A DNA stretch of 25,066 nt from contig CALCKS010000105.1 in NCBI GenBank assembly GCA_937965895.1, positions 1-25,066 on the forward strand, written 5' to 3'. Of this stretch, positions 1-6,901 are shown in pieces; position 1 is the first letter of the stretch; each line of letters starts with the position of its first letter. The notes under the pieces were generated by a model. It did not search any database. It was not told where the DNA came from and saw only the letters and a program-made list of their open reading frames with translations. The position numbers and the translations under genes are program-made. This DNA comes from an uncultured Campylobacter sp. GTDB lineage: Bacteria; Campylobacterota; Campylobacteria; Campylobacterales; Campylobacteraceae.

Positions 1-141
1 AACGATTTAAATTTTATCTCTAAAAGTTTTTGCTCATATAATTTATATGCAAAACCACTTAAAGCAAGAAAATATAACCAAAAGAAAAGCAAGGATAAAT
101 AAAAAAGATTTGTGAAAAAGGGTTAATTATAAATGAATAAA

Positions 142-218
142 TGGTGCGCTCGAAGGAATTCGAATCCCTGACCTTTTGAACCGCAATCAAATGCTCTATC
201 CAGCTGAGCTACGAGCGC
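142..218 (-). tRNA. tRNA-Arg (anticodon GCG), CCA encoded
   Basis: Read on the minus strand, the 77 nt fold into a full cloverleaf. The acceptor stem is GCGCTCG/CGAGCGC (7 perfect pairs) and the D stem is GCTC/GAGC. The anticodon stem is TTTGA/TCAAA around the loop TTGCGGT, so the anticodon is GCG. The T arm has loop TTCGAAT, and A73 is followed by an encoded CCA. A20 and C35, known arginine identity elements, are present. It would read CGC and CGU. CGC is used heavily in the G+C-richer genes of this window. Confidence 0.95.
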
Positions 219-607
219 ACTTTAAAAGAAATGTGAAGTATAGCCAAAGGTTTCTTAAATCTTTCTAATTTTTGATATATTTGCAAAAATTTCGTTTTTT
301 ACCCACCCTACTACATCAAAATTTGCCGTAAGGCCATCAAATTTCAAATTTATGTACTAAATTTGCCACATTTAACCATCTATAAAAATCTTTATGTTAT
401 CTTATGTAGCAAATTTAATTAAAAATAAGCGCGCCTGGCTACCGAGCATTAAAATATATAGATAAAGGCAGTACAAGCTAAAAATTTAATAGCAAAAATA
501 GTAAATTTAAAGACGGTACACAAAGATCATGTTCTAAAAAAGAAAAATTCAAGCATCAGCAAGCAAAAAAGAGTAAAATTCAAAAAACGATAAGAAAGGA
601 AAGCCAA
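219..607. other. Intergenic region, no gene seen
   Basis: About 390 nt of AT-rich DNA lie between the divergent tRNA-Arg and pycA. No convincing reading frame or RNA fold is visible. It holds the tRNA promoter at 237-248 and several AAATTTG-like words. A pycA promoter must lie here, but no -10 box is clearly better than the others. The pycA ribosome-binding site AAGAAAGGA is at 592-600. Confidence 0.6.
237..248 (-). promoter_or_regulatory. Probable promoter of tRNA-Arg
   Basis: On the minus strand this reads TTTGGCTATACT. The -10 box TATACT (237-242) would start RNA about 7 nt further on, roughly 12 nt before the mature tRNA 5' end. The TTTGGCTA core resembles the argG and S4-operon promoters in this window. 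The assignment is by position and motif only. Confidence 0.5.
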
Positions 608-2074
608 GTGATACATAAAATTTTGATCGCAAACCGCGGAGAGATAGCCGTTCGCGTTATCCGTGCCTGCAAAGACTTACACATCAAAAACGTCGCCATT
701 TACACCAAGCCCGACCAAGACTGCCTGCATGTCAAGATAGCCGACGAAGCCTACCAGATCGGTATCGATCCGATCAAGGGCTACCTAGACGCCAAGCGCA
801 TCGTTGAGGTAGCAAAAGCTTGCGGCGCAGACGCCATACACCCGGGCTACGGATTTTTGAGCGAAAACTACGAATTTGCCAAAGAGGTCGAGGATGCGGG
901 TCTAGTTTTCATCGGGCCTACCGCCGACGTCATCCGCAAAATGGGCAACAAAAACATCGCTCGCTATCTGATGAATAAAAACGGCATCCCTATCGTGCCC
1001 GGCACCGAAAAGCTAAACAACGAAACGATAGAAAATATCAAGCTCTACGCCGAACGCATCGGCTATCCCGTCATCCTAAAAGCTAGCGGCGGCGGCGGCG
1101 GCCGCGGCATCCGCGTCGTGTGGAAAGAGGAGGAGCTAGAATCTAGTTTTGAAAGCTGCACGCGCGAGGCTAAGGCATTTTTTAATAACGACGAAGTTTT
1201 CATGGAAAAATACGTCGTAAATCCGCGCCACATCGAGTTTCAGATTTTAGGCGACAAATACGGCAACATCATCCACTTAGCAGAGCGAGACTGCTCGATC
1301 CAGCGCCGCCACCAAAAGATCCTCGAGATCGCGCCCAGCCCAACTATGAGCGAAAGTCTGCGAAAGAGCATGGGCGTGACCGCAGTCGCAGCGGCAAAGG
1401 CCGTAAACTATACCAACGCCGGCACGATCGAGTTTTTACTTGATGATTACAACAACTTTTATTTTATGGAGATGAACACCCGTATCCAGGTCGAGCACGG
1501 CGTGACCGAGGAGATCACGGGCGTGGATCTCATCGTGCGTCAGATCCGCATTGCGGCGGGCGAGATCCTAGACATGGAGCAAAGCGACGTCATCACGCAA
1601 GGCTTTGCGATCGAGGCGCGTATCACCGCCGAGGACGCATGGCAAAACTTCATCCCAAGCCCAGGCGAAATCACCGGCTACTACCCTGCTCTAGGCCCTT
1701 CCGTTCGCGTGGATAGCCACCTATATAAAGACTATCAGATACCGCCTTTTTACGATAGCTTGCTAGCTAAGCTCATCGTGCGCGCCCCTAGCTACGACCT
1801 AGCCGTAAATAAACTAAAACGCGCGCTGGATGAGTTTACGATCGAAGGCAGCGTCAAAACCACGATCCCGTTTTTGCTCAGCATTAGCAAAGAGCGCGAC
1901 TTTAGGCGAGGATTTTTTGATACGTCGTACGTCGAAAACAAAATGCCTACCCTGCTAGAAAAGATGAAAACCAAAGACAACGAGGACAACGAAGAGGTGA
2001 TCGCCGCCATCGCCGCAGCGATACAAAGGGTAAAAGACGCTAGAAAATTTAAAGAGGAGCACGCGGATGAATGA
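608..2074 (+). CDS. pycA: Biotin carboxylase subunit, pyruvate carboxylase A type
   Basis: This is a 488-aa biotin carboxylase of the ATP-grasp fold, which carboxylates a biotin carried on a partner protein using ATP and bicarbonate. Visible features are the N-terminal IANRGEIAVR segment, HPGYGFLSEN near 79-87, the glycine-rich ATP loop KASGGGGGRGIRV at 158-170, HIEFQILGD near 209-216, the RDCSIQRRHQK segment near 228-237, and EMNTRIQVEH at 288-297. G298 occupies the position that is usually proline in EHPVTE. The protein is longer than AccC (about 445 aa), and the same neighbours (small ORF, bpt, dnaJ-like) follow pycA (Cj1037c) in C. jejuni as I remember it. I therefore favour the anaplerotic pyruvate carboxylase A subunit over acetyl-CoA carboxylase AccC. 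The biotinylated B subunit is not in the window. The start is GTG, 7 nt after AAGGA. Confidence 0.85.
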   Translation: MIHKILIANRGEIAVRVIRACKDLHIKNVAIYTKPDQDCLHVKIADEAYQIGIDPIKGYLDAKRIVEVAKACGADAIHPGYGFLSENYEFAKEVEDAGLVFIGPTADVIRKMGNKNIARYLMNKNGIPIVPGTEKLNNETIENIKLYAERIGYPVILKASGGGGGRGIRVVWKEEELESSFESCTREAKAFFNNDEVFMEKYVVNPRHIEFQILGDKYGNIIHLAERDCSIQRRHQKILEIAPSPTMSESLRKSMGVTAVAAAKAVNYTNAGTIEFLLDDYNNFYFMEMNTRIQVEHGVTEEITGVDLIVRQIRIAAGEILDMEQSDVITQGFAIEARITAEDAWQNFIPSPGEITGYYPALGPSVRVDSHLYKDYQIPPFYDSLLAKLIVRAPSYDLAVNKLKRALDEFTIEGSVKTTIPFLLSISKERDFRRGFFDTSYVENKMPTLLEKMKTKDNEDNEEVIAAIAAAIQRVKDARKFKEEHADE

Positions 2075-2288
2075 TTTTTTCGATAGTTTAAAGGATATAA
2101 AAAAAGAGCTTCAAAAGGAGCAAAATGCAAATTTGAGCTCAAATTCGGCCGCCAAAAACGCCGCGAAGCAAAATTTAAAGCCTGAGTCAAAAACCTTCAG
2201 CAAAGAGGAAGCCATCGCGCACAAAGAGCAAAATTTGCGCGATGAGTTTCTAGCCTACGTCAAGGACGCGGATATCAAAAAGTGCTAG
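2067..2288 (+). CDS. Small hypothetical protein (73 aa) between pycA and bpt
   Basis: This is a highly charged 73-aa protein rich in Lys, Glu, Asn and Ala, with no transmembrane segment or recognised domain. It begins MNDFFDSLKDIKKELQKEQ, which looks like an amphipathic helix, followed by a low-complexity middle and a second charged helix. The ATG lies inside the end of pycA (8-nt overlap) and its stop overlaps the bpt GTG by 7 nt, so all three are probably translationally coupled. A small ORF sits in the same place in C. jejuni as I recall (Cj1036c). The conserved position supports a real gene. No function can be inferred from sequence. Confidence 0.7.
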   Translation: MNDFFDSLKDIKKELQKEQNANLSSNSAAKNAAKQNLKPESKTFSKEEAIAHKEQNLRDEFLAYVKDADIKKC

Positions 2289-3004
2289 TCGTGCCGTTTT
2301 CCACCCTGCCCAGCCCCTGCCCCTACCTAAAGGACAGGGACTCGCGCATGGAGTATCGCTACGTAGACGGCTGCGACTTTGCCGTAAACGACGCTCTTGC
2401 CAGGCGAGGCTTTAGGCGCTTTGGCAAATATTTCTCCAAGCCAAACTGCGCGGGTTGCCGCGAGTGCGTAAATATCAGGGTTGATGCGCTAAATTTTAAA
2501 TTTAGCAAATCCGCCCGCCGCACGATGCGTAAAAACGAAAACACCAAAATCATCCTAACAAAGCCGCTCCTAGACGACGCGCACGTGGCGCTATACAAAA
2601 AATATCATAAATTTATGCAGCAAAAGCGCGAGTGGAAGTACTATGAGCTGGACTTTCGCCGCTACTACGAGCTCTACGTCGCAGGGCACGCGGAGTTTGG
2701 CAAGGAGATAGCGTATTTTGCAGACGGCCGTCTCATCGGCGTCGATCTCGTCGATATCCTTAGCGACGGCATCTCGGCGGTTTATTGCTATTACGATCCT
2801 GATTTTGCAGATCTTAGCATCGGCAGATACTCGCTCTATCAGCAAATTTTACTAGCTAGGCAGCTAAATTTGCGCTGGATATATCTAGGCTACTACGTCA
2901 AAGACTGCCCTAGCCTAGCCTACAAGGCCGACTACAAGCCCTACGAGCGCCTGCGCGAATACGTCCCGCTAGACGAAACGCCCGTGTGGGAAAAAGCGGA
3001 ATAA
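2282..3004 (+). CDS. bpt: Aspartate/glutamate leucyltransferase (N-end rule)
   Basis: This 240-aa member of the bacterial ATE family transfers leucine from Leu-tRNA to proteins with N-terminal Asp or Glu, marking them for ClpS/ClpAP-type degradation. Visible signatures are TLPSPCPYL near 8-16, the conserved MEYRYV, a cysteine cluster (C13, C56, C59, C62), the KYHKFM segment, YCYYDPDF, and the C-terminal YLGYYVKDCPSLAYKADYKP. The length matches the family. The GTG start at 2282 gives an N-terminus equal in length to the C. jejuni protein as I remember it (MLEI..CTL...CPYL). This favours it over the in-frame GTG at 2291. It is coupled to the upstream small ORF. Confidence 0.92.
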   Translation: MLVVPFSTLPSPCPYLKDRDSRMEYRYVDGCDFAVNDALARRGFRRFGKYFSKPNCAGCRECVNIRVDALNFKFSKSARRTMRKNENTKIILTKPLLDDAHVALYKKYHKFMQQKREWKYYELDFRRYYELYVAGHAEFGKEIAYFADGRLIGVDLVDILSDGISAVYCYYDPDFADLSIGRYSLYQQILLARQLNLRWIYLGYYVKDCPSLAYKADYKPYERLREYVPLDETPVWEKAE

Positions 3005-3039
3005 AAAATGCTTTCAAGTGCGTTTTATAAAGGCAAAAT

Positions 3040-3861
3040 TTGATAAAAGTAAGTCAAAATCTAGAATCTCTAAGCATAGAAACATCAGATGCCGATCTGT
3101 TTTTCGAGCTACAAGCGCTCATAAAGCGAAACTTCGCCAAGACGCTGGGGCAAAAAGGCAAAGTGATGTCGTTTTACGACGAAAACGAGAAAGTTCAGCG
3201 CAAATATTTCGTCAAATTTCTAAAAAAACTCTGCCAAAGGTACGAGCTAAAAAACGTAAATTTAAACTTCGCCGAGTATAAAACCATCAAACTCCACTAC
3301 ATCCAACCAAACTCGTTAAAAGCCATGGTTTTCGTCGACGTCGCCTTCGTGCGAGGCGGCGCGATATTTAGCTTTGATCGTTCAAACGAGTCGTTTATCT
3401 CGCACATCATTAGGGGCTTTGAGTCAAAGCAAATTTTATCCGCCGAAGGTCAAATCGCCATAAATATCGCAAATTTGGGCGAATGCGCGCGCCTAGAGGA
3501 GCTGTTTAACAAAAGTGAATATATGAAATTTTCAATCATCTTTAACTATAACGAAGAGGAATTTGAAAAATTTAAAAAACAGATCAAAATCTGCGCTAAG
3601 AAAAACGAAGCCAAATTTGCTGCGCTGGCTAGCCTTTTCGAGGACCATTTTGCGGTGCTTGGGTGCGATAAAAATGATAGCTTTGAGGAGGTGCGAAACC
3701 ACTATCTGGAGCTCGTCAAAGCCTATCACCCCGACTTTCACGCCGCGCTTAGCCCCGAGCTTTTGGACGAGTGCAAAACGCAGTTTCAGCGTATCCAAAA
3801 TGCATACGAGGGTTTGAAGCCTTATTTTAAAGAGCTTGAGTCGGGGACGGAGAAAATTTGA
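3040..3861 (+). CDS. DnaJ-domain protein (C-terminal J domain)
   Basis: This 273-aa soluble protein has a J domain at its C-terminus (about residues 204-267). The J domain begins FAVLGCDKNDSFEEVRNHYLEL and carries the diagnostic HPD tripeptide at 230-232, followed by the helix FQRIQNAYEGLKPYF. The first 200 residues are not recognisable to me. J domains stimulate Hsp70 (DnaK), so this is a probable specialised DnaK co-chaperone. It lacks the Gly/Phe region, the zinc centre and any membrane anchor, so it is neither DnaJ nor CbpA, and the layout is closer to DjlA. The proposed start is TTG at 3040 with a weak AAAGG upstream. The next in-frame ATG (about 3163) would remove about 40 residues. It follows bpt by 35 nt, as in C. 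jejuni (Cj1034c, from memory). Confidence 0.8.
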   Translation: MIKVSQNLESLSIETSDADLFFELQALIKRNFAKTLGQKGKVMSFYDENEKVQRKYFVKFLKKLCQRYELKNVNLNFAEYKTIKLHYIQPNSLKAMVFVDVAFVRGGAIFSFDRSNESFISHIIRGFESKQILSAEGQIAINIANLGECARLEELFNKSEYMKFSIIFNYNEEEFEKFKKQIKICAKKNEAKFAALASLFEDHFAVLGCDKNDSFEEVRNHYLELVKAYHPDFHAALSPELLDECKTQFQRIQNAYEGLKPYFKELESGTEKI

Positions 3862-4108
3862 TTTTTCAAATTTGAGCGAATTTGACGCTAAACCATGCTC
3901 AAATTTGCGTGCGGCACACGCACTGCATCTTTACCGGCGGCGCTGATTTTATGGCGCGAGATATTTAGACGGATTTTGCAACCAAATTTGAGCATAGAAG
4001 GAATCGCTAATCTAAACATTATTATTACAAAATTTAAAAGTGCGAGGCATATCGAAAGCTCGCTCAAATTTGATATTTCGACCAAATTTGAGTTCTATCG
4101 GTCAAATT
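3862..4108. other. Convergent intergenic region with inverted repeats
   Basis: This lies between the dnaJ-like gene (+) and rpoN (-). It is dense in CAAATTTG words. A perfect 11-bp inverted repeat pairs 3867-3877 (CAAATTTGAGC) with 3897-3907 (GCTCAAATTTG). It is followed by a small GC-rich hairpin TGCGTG/CACGCA at 3906-3922 and then CTGCATCTTT. Together these are a plausible terminator for the + strand genes. Open frames across it have no ribosome-binding site or recognisable protein, so I call no gene. Confidence 0.5.
4063..4092 (-). terminator. Possible terminator of the S4-tsaE-lptB-rpoN operon
   Basis: A perfect 10-bp inverted repeat, CTCAAATTTG (4063-4072) and CAAATTTGAG (4083-4092), with a 10-nt loop lies 17 nt beyond the rpoN stop. 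On the minus strand the stem ends in AAATTTGAG and is followed by a short CTTTC tract rather than a long U-run, so it would be a weak terminator. Confidence 0.4.
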
Positions 4109-5371
4109 TTACTTACCGGACTGTAGCAGATAGGTCTTTTTACGCTCGCTGGAGCTGCCGATATTTAGCGCAAGGCGGTACTTGGTTATCGTGCGGCGGA
4201 CGACCTCGACGTTAAATTCCTTCTTTATAAACTCCAAAATTTTAAGATCGCTAAGCGGCTTGGCGGGATTTTCGTTGCGAACGAGATTTGCCACGAAATC
4301 CTTGATAGCCTTGTTTGAGACATCCTCGTCGATCGCGGCGGAGAAAAAGCTCTTTATAGGCACGAGCCCGCGCGAGCACTCGAGGTATTTATTTGATATG
4401 CCGCGCGAGATGGTCGACGGGTTTCGCCCCAGATCCTCGGCGATGTCCTTTAGGCGCATGGGCTTGATGTCTCCGCCAAAAAAGTAATCGTACTGATACT
4501 CCACTAGCATGAGGGCGATCTTTCGCAGTGTGGCTTTTCGCATATCAAGCGCGTCTATGAGGTCCTTTGCCTCTTTTACGCGTGAGGCGACGAAGCTCTC
4601 TTTTTCGTCCAGTCCCTCGACGTCGATGACGATCTCTGGGTAAAAGTCGTCGTTAATCCGCACCTCGATACCGCCCGAGCTCGTGTCGATGACGATATCC
4701 GGGATGATCGCAGCAGCTTCGCTCATATACTCGATAGCGGGCGGGTTTTTTAGCCTCTTGATAACGGCTAGAGCTTCGTTATAGAGCGGGATTTTGCGCA
4801 TTTGGGAGAGATTTTCGAAATTTAGCGCAAGCTTTTTGGCGCTTTCAAAGAGCTTCTCGTCCAAATTTAGCTCCTCAAGCTGAAACAAAAAGCTCTCTTT
4901 GTAGTCCTTTGCGCCGATGCCTGCGGGCTCAAGGTAGGCAAAGCGCTTTCGCACCGACTCGATCTCCGCCTCGCTAAATTCGTCAAATACTTCAGGTTCG
5001 TAGTAGCCCTCCTCGTTTATGCACTCGATGATTTTCATCGCGATTTTTTGGGATTTTTCAGTTGGGAAAAGGGGCTTATCTATCTGCTCGATTAGCTTGT
5101 CGTAGAGCCCCGTTTTAGCCACGCTAAAGCTTTCAATACTATCAGTTACGCTGTTTTTTGATATTTCTTTGAAAAAATTTTTCTCTCTTTTGGAGGGCGC
5201 GGCGCTGGGTAGCTCGTTTAAATTTCGCTGCTGCACGCTAGCGAATGGATTATCCGCTAAAAACGGCTCAAGCGTCTCCTTTAGCTCCTCGACGCTGCTG
5301 CTTAGTATCGGCAGCCACGACCTTAACGTGTGCGAGAGCTTATTTTTGGGAGCTTGAGTTTGCTTTAGCAT
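4109..5371 (-). CDS. rpoN: RNA polymerase sigma-54 factor
   Basis: This is a 420-aa sigma-54 that directs RNA polymerase to -24/-12 promoters. In Campylobacter these drive the flagellar rod, hook and flagellin-class genes through FlgSR. Region I is short and poor in glutamine (LRSWLPILSSSVEELKETL, then LEPFLADNPFA near residues 17-44). The core-binding domain follows. The helix-turn-helix is LKDIAEDLGRNPSTISR near 307-323, and the RpoN box VRRTITKYR lies near 390-400. The length is typical of epsilonproteobacterial RpoN. The ATG shares one base with the lptB stop (TAATG). It is the last gene of the minus-strand operon, and the lptB-rpoN adjacency is widespread in proteobacteria. Confidence 0.95.
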   Translation of the reverse strand: MLKQTQAPKNKLSHTLRSWLPILSSSVEELKETLEPFLADNPFASVQQRNLNELPSAAPSKREKNFFKEISKNSVTDSIESFSVAKTGLYDKLIEQIDKPLFPTEKSQKIAMKIIECINEEGYYEPEVFDEFSEAEIESVRKRFAYLEPAGIGAKDYKESFLFQLEELNLDEKLFESAKKLALNFENLSQMRKIPLYNEALAVIKRLKNPPAIEYMSEAAAIIPDIVIDTSSGGIEVRINDDFYPEIVIDVEGLDEKESFVASRVKEAKDLIDALDMRKATLRKIALMLVEYQYDYFFGGDIKPMRLKDIAEDLGRNPSTISRGISNKYLECSRGLVPIKSFFSAAIDEDVSNKAIKDFVANLVRNENPAKPLSDLKILEFIKKEFNVEVVRRTITKYRLALNIGSSSERKKTYLLQSGK

Positions 5372-6099
5372 TATTCTACAAATTTAAACTCTTCGCCCAG
5401 ATAGTGGGTGCGCACGAGTTTGTTGTTCGCGACTTCGTTCGCGCTACCGCTAGCTAGCAGGCTACCGTCCTTGATCACGTAGGCTCGGTCGCAGATGGCT
5501 AGCGTCTCGCGGACGTTGTGGTCGGTGATGAGCACGCCGATGCCGAGCTTTTTTAGGTCGCGAACGATACTTTGTATATCGCTAACGGCGATCGGATCGA
5601 CGCCGGCAAATGGCTCATCCAGAAGCAAAAATTTAGGCGTGATGATGAGGCTTCTAGCGATCTCGCAGCGTCTGCGCTCGCCGCCGCTTAAGCTCACGCC
5701 CTTTCTCAGGCGTATGGGCTCGATATTTAGCAAATTTAGCATTTCATTTACTTTTTTCTCGCGGACGGCCTCATCTTTATATAGGATTTCGGCGCCGAGT
5801 AGTAAATTTTCCTCGACGGAGAGATCTTTAAATATGCTTGATTCTTGCGGCAGATAGCCGATACCCATATGCGCGCGCTTATGCAGCGGCACCTTCGTCA
5901 CGTCTGCGCCGTCTAAAAAGACGCTGCCGCTAGTTGGCGAGATGAGCCCGCAGATCATATAAAACGTAGTCGTTTTACCAGCGCCGTTTGGACCCAGCAG
6001 CCCTACTACCTCGCCGCTTTTGACCTCTAGCGAGATGCCTTTTATGATGTTTGTTTTTTTGATAGTTTTTTGTAAATCTTTAACTTCTAATTTATGCAC
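5371..6099 (-). CDS. lptB: LPS export ABC transporter ATPase
   Basis: This 242-aa ABC ATPase powers the LptB2FG complex, which extracts lipopolysaccharide/lipooligosaccharide from the inner membrane. Visible motifs are Walker A GPNGAGKT at 36-43, the Q-loop in GYLPQESSIF, signature LSGGE at 137-141, Walker B LLLDEP at 158-163, and switch His194 in ITDHNVRETL. The PQE(S/A)SIF sequence after the Q-loop and the DHNVRETL element are typical of LptB, and so is the position immediately upstream of rpoN. It overlaps tsaE by 8 nt and rpoN by 1 nt. The partners LptA, LptC, LptF and LptG are not in the window. Confidence 0.93.
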   Translation of the reverse strand: MHKLEVKDLQKTIKKTNIIKGISLEVKSGEVVGLLGPNGAGKTTTFYMICGLISPTSGSVFLDGADVTKVPLHKRAHMGIGYLPQESSIFKDLSVEENLLLGAEILYKDEAVREKKVNEMLNLLNIEPIRLRKGVSLSGGERRRCEIARSLIITPKFLLLDEPFAGVDPIAVSDIQSIVRDLKKLGIGVLITDHNVRETLAICDRAYVIKDGSLLASGSANEVANNKLVRTHYLGEEFKFVE

Positions 6100-6493
6100 C
6101 GTAAACCTCGTATTTTCGCCCTTTTTGGCTAGGCGAGATGACTACCTTGACGCACTTTTCGCCCAAATTTTCTAGCGCCTTTTCCAGTCGCTCGTCGCCC
6201 CACTCTACCAGGTGAAGCCCCTCCTCTAGCAAATTTTCAAAAAGTCCGTTTTGCAAAATCGCGTCAAGTCCGTTTTGATAGATGTCGTAGTGATAAATTT
6301 TATCTCCGTAGCTTTGCATAACCGAAAACGTGGGCGAAGTAACCTCCGCATCGATGCCGCGAGCCTTTACGATGGCTTTAACTAACGTCGTTTTGCCGCT
6401 GGCTAAATTTCCCTGCAAGATAACGACGCCGCTTTGGGGTAAAATTTTTACCACCTCGCTAAGCTCGTCAAGTCCTAAATTTAGCTCTATCAT
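6092..6493 (-). CDS. tsaE: tRNA t6A37 threonylcarbamoyladenosine ATPase TsaE
   Basis: This 133-aa small P-loop ATPase works with TsaB and TsaD to place t6A at position 37 of tRNAs reading ANN codons. The P-loop is GNLASGKTT around 28-36, with Ser where many homologues have Gly-Ala. It is followed by the family's SPTFSVM segment, the HYDIY motif near 69-73, and LVEWGDE near the C-terminus. The length is normal. The ATG overlaps the stop of the S4-domain gene (ATGA, 4 nt) and the end overlaps lptB by 8 nt, so it is an internal gene of a translationally coupled operon. Confidence 0.92.
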   Translation of the reverse strand: MIELNLGLDELSEVVKILPQSGVVILQGNLASGKTTLVKAIVKARGIDAEVTSPTFSVMQSYGDKIYHYDIYQNGLDAILQNGLFENLLEEGLHLVEWGDERLEKALENLGEKCVKVVISPSQKGRKYEVYGA

Positions 6494-6735
6494 AGCTCTT
6501 TTACGTATAGCGCTTGGGCTGATTTTGGGATACTTTTGGTCTCTGGGATCGCTAGTACCTCGTAGCGCGCTTCTTTGGCTAGAAATTTGATCGTTATCAC
6601 GTCGCCGATCTTGACCTCTTTGGCCGGTTTAGCAACGACGCCGTTTACGCTTACGACGCCGCTTTTACACATATCTTCGCTGACTGCGCGCCTTTTTGTT
6701 ATGTTTACGGTATTTAAAAACTTATCTACTCTCAT
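6490..6735 (-). CDS. S4-domain RNA-binding protein (HP1423/Hsp15/RqcP-like)
   Basis: This is a small RNA-binding protein made almost entirely of one S4 domain: MRVDKFLNTVNITKRRAVSE, then KSGVVSVNGVVAKPAKEVKIGDVI. Relatives bind rRNA or tRNA on the large ribosomal subunit. RqcP and Hsp15 act on stalled 50S-nascent chain complexes, but the exact role here is unknown. I choose the ATG at 6735 (81 aa), because the family begins MR(V/I)DKFL. The longer version would start at TTG 6753 with a non-conserved MAKIAA extension. Neither start has a clear ribosome-binding site. A -10-like TAAAAT ends 7 nt before this ATG, so the message may be leaderless. It overlaps tsaE by 4 nt. Confidence 0.82.
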   Translation of the reverse strand: MRVDKFLNTVNITKRRAVSEDMCKSGVVSVNGVVAKPAKEVKIGDVITIKFLAKEARYEVLAIPETKSIPKSAQALYVKEL

Positions 6736-6742
6736 GGCGGCG

Positions 6743-6758
6743 ATTTTAGCCAAATTTG
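6743..6758 (-). promoter_or_regulatory. Candidate promoter of the S4-tsaE-lptB-rpoN operon
   Basis: On the minus strand this reads CAAATTTGGCTAAAAT, with the -10 box TAAAAT at 6743-6748. It is identical over all 16 bases to the argG promoter candidate on the opposite strand. Transcription about 7 nt downstream would begin at the S4 ATG itself. The element also overlaps the alternative TTG-started reading, so either could be the functional one. Confidence 0.45.
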
Positions 6759-6856
6759 GCTTAAATTTTTAATTCCTCGCCGCTGCATATTAAATTTAAT
6801 GTAAATTTGACGTTTAGCGCACGCGTTTTTAGCGGAGATATTTATAACAAATTAAT

Positions 6857-6872
6857 CAAATTTGGCTAAAAT
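6857..6872 (+). promoter_or_regulatory. Candidate promoter of argG operon
   Basis: CAAATTTGGCTAAAAT contains a T-rich stretch and the -10 box TAAAAT (6867-6872). The predicted start near 6879 leaves a leader of about 23 nt that carries the ribosome-binding site AAGGA (6891-6895) before the argG ATG. No -35 box is obvious, as is usual for Campylobacter sigma-70 promoters. Confidence 0.55.
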
Positions 6873-6901
6873 ACGCGTCATCTCAATATAAAGGATAGAG
6901 A

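Noticed and set aside
608..2074. Naming the first gene accC (acetyl-CoA carboxylase)
   Set aside because: The length of 488 aa, the neighbours (small ORF, bpt, dnaJ-like) and the absence of accB nearby fit the Campylobacter pyruvate carboxylase A subunit better. AccC remains a minor alternative because the catalytic fold is the same.
3018..3281. 87-aa Lys/Arg-rich open frame on the + strand
   Set aside because: It is a shifted-frame shadow of the DnaJ-domain gene, with biased composition arising from the AAA-rich codons of that gene.
3895..4215. 106-aa open frame on the + strand
   Set aside because: It has no ribosome-binding site, runs antisense into the rpoN C-terminus, is built of repeated AAATTTG words, and resembles no protein.
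6736..6753. Longer S4-domain protein starting at TTG 6753
   Set aside because: The family starts MR(V/I)DKFL at the internal ATG 6735. The extra MAKIAA is encoded by a promoter-like element and has no ribosome-binding site.
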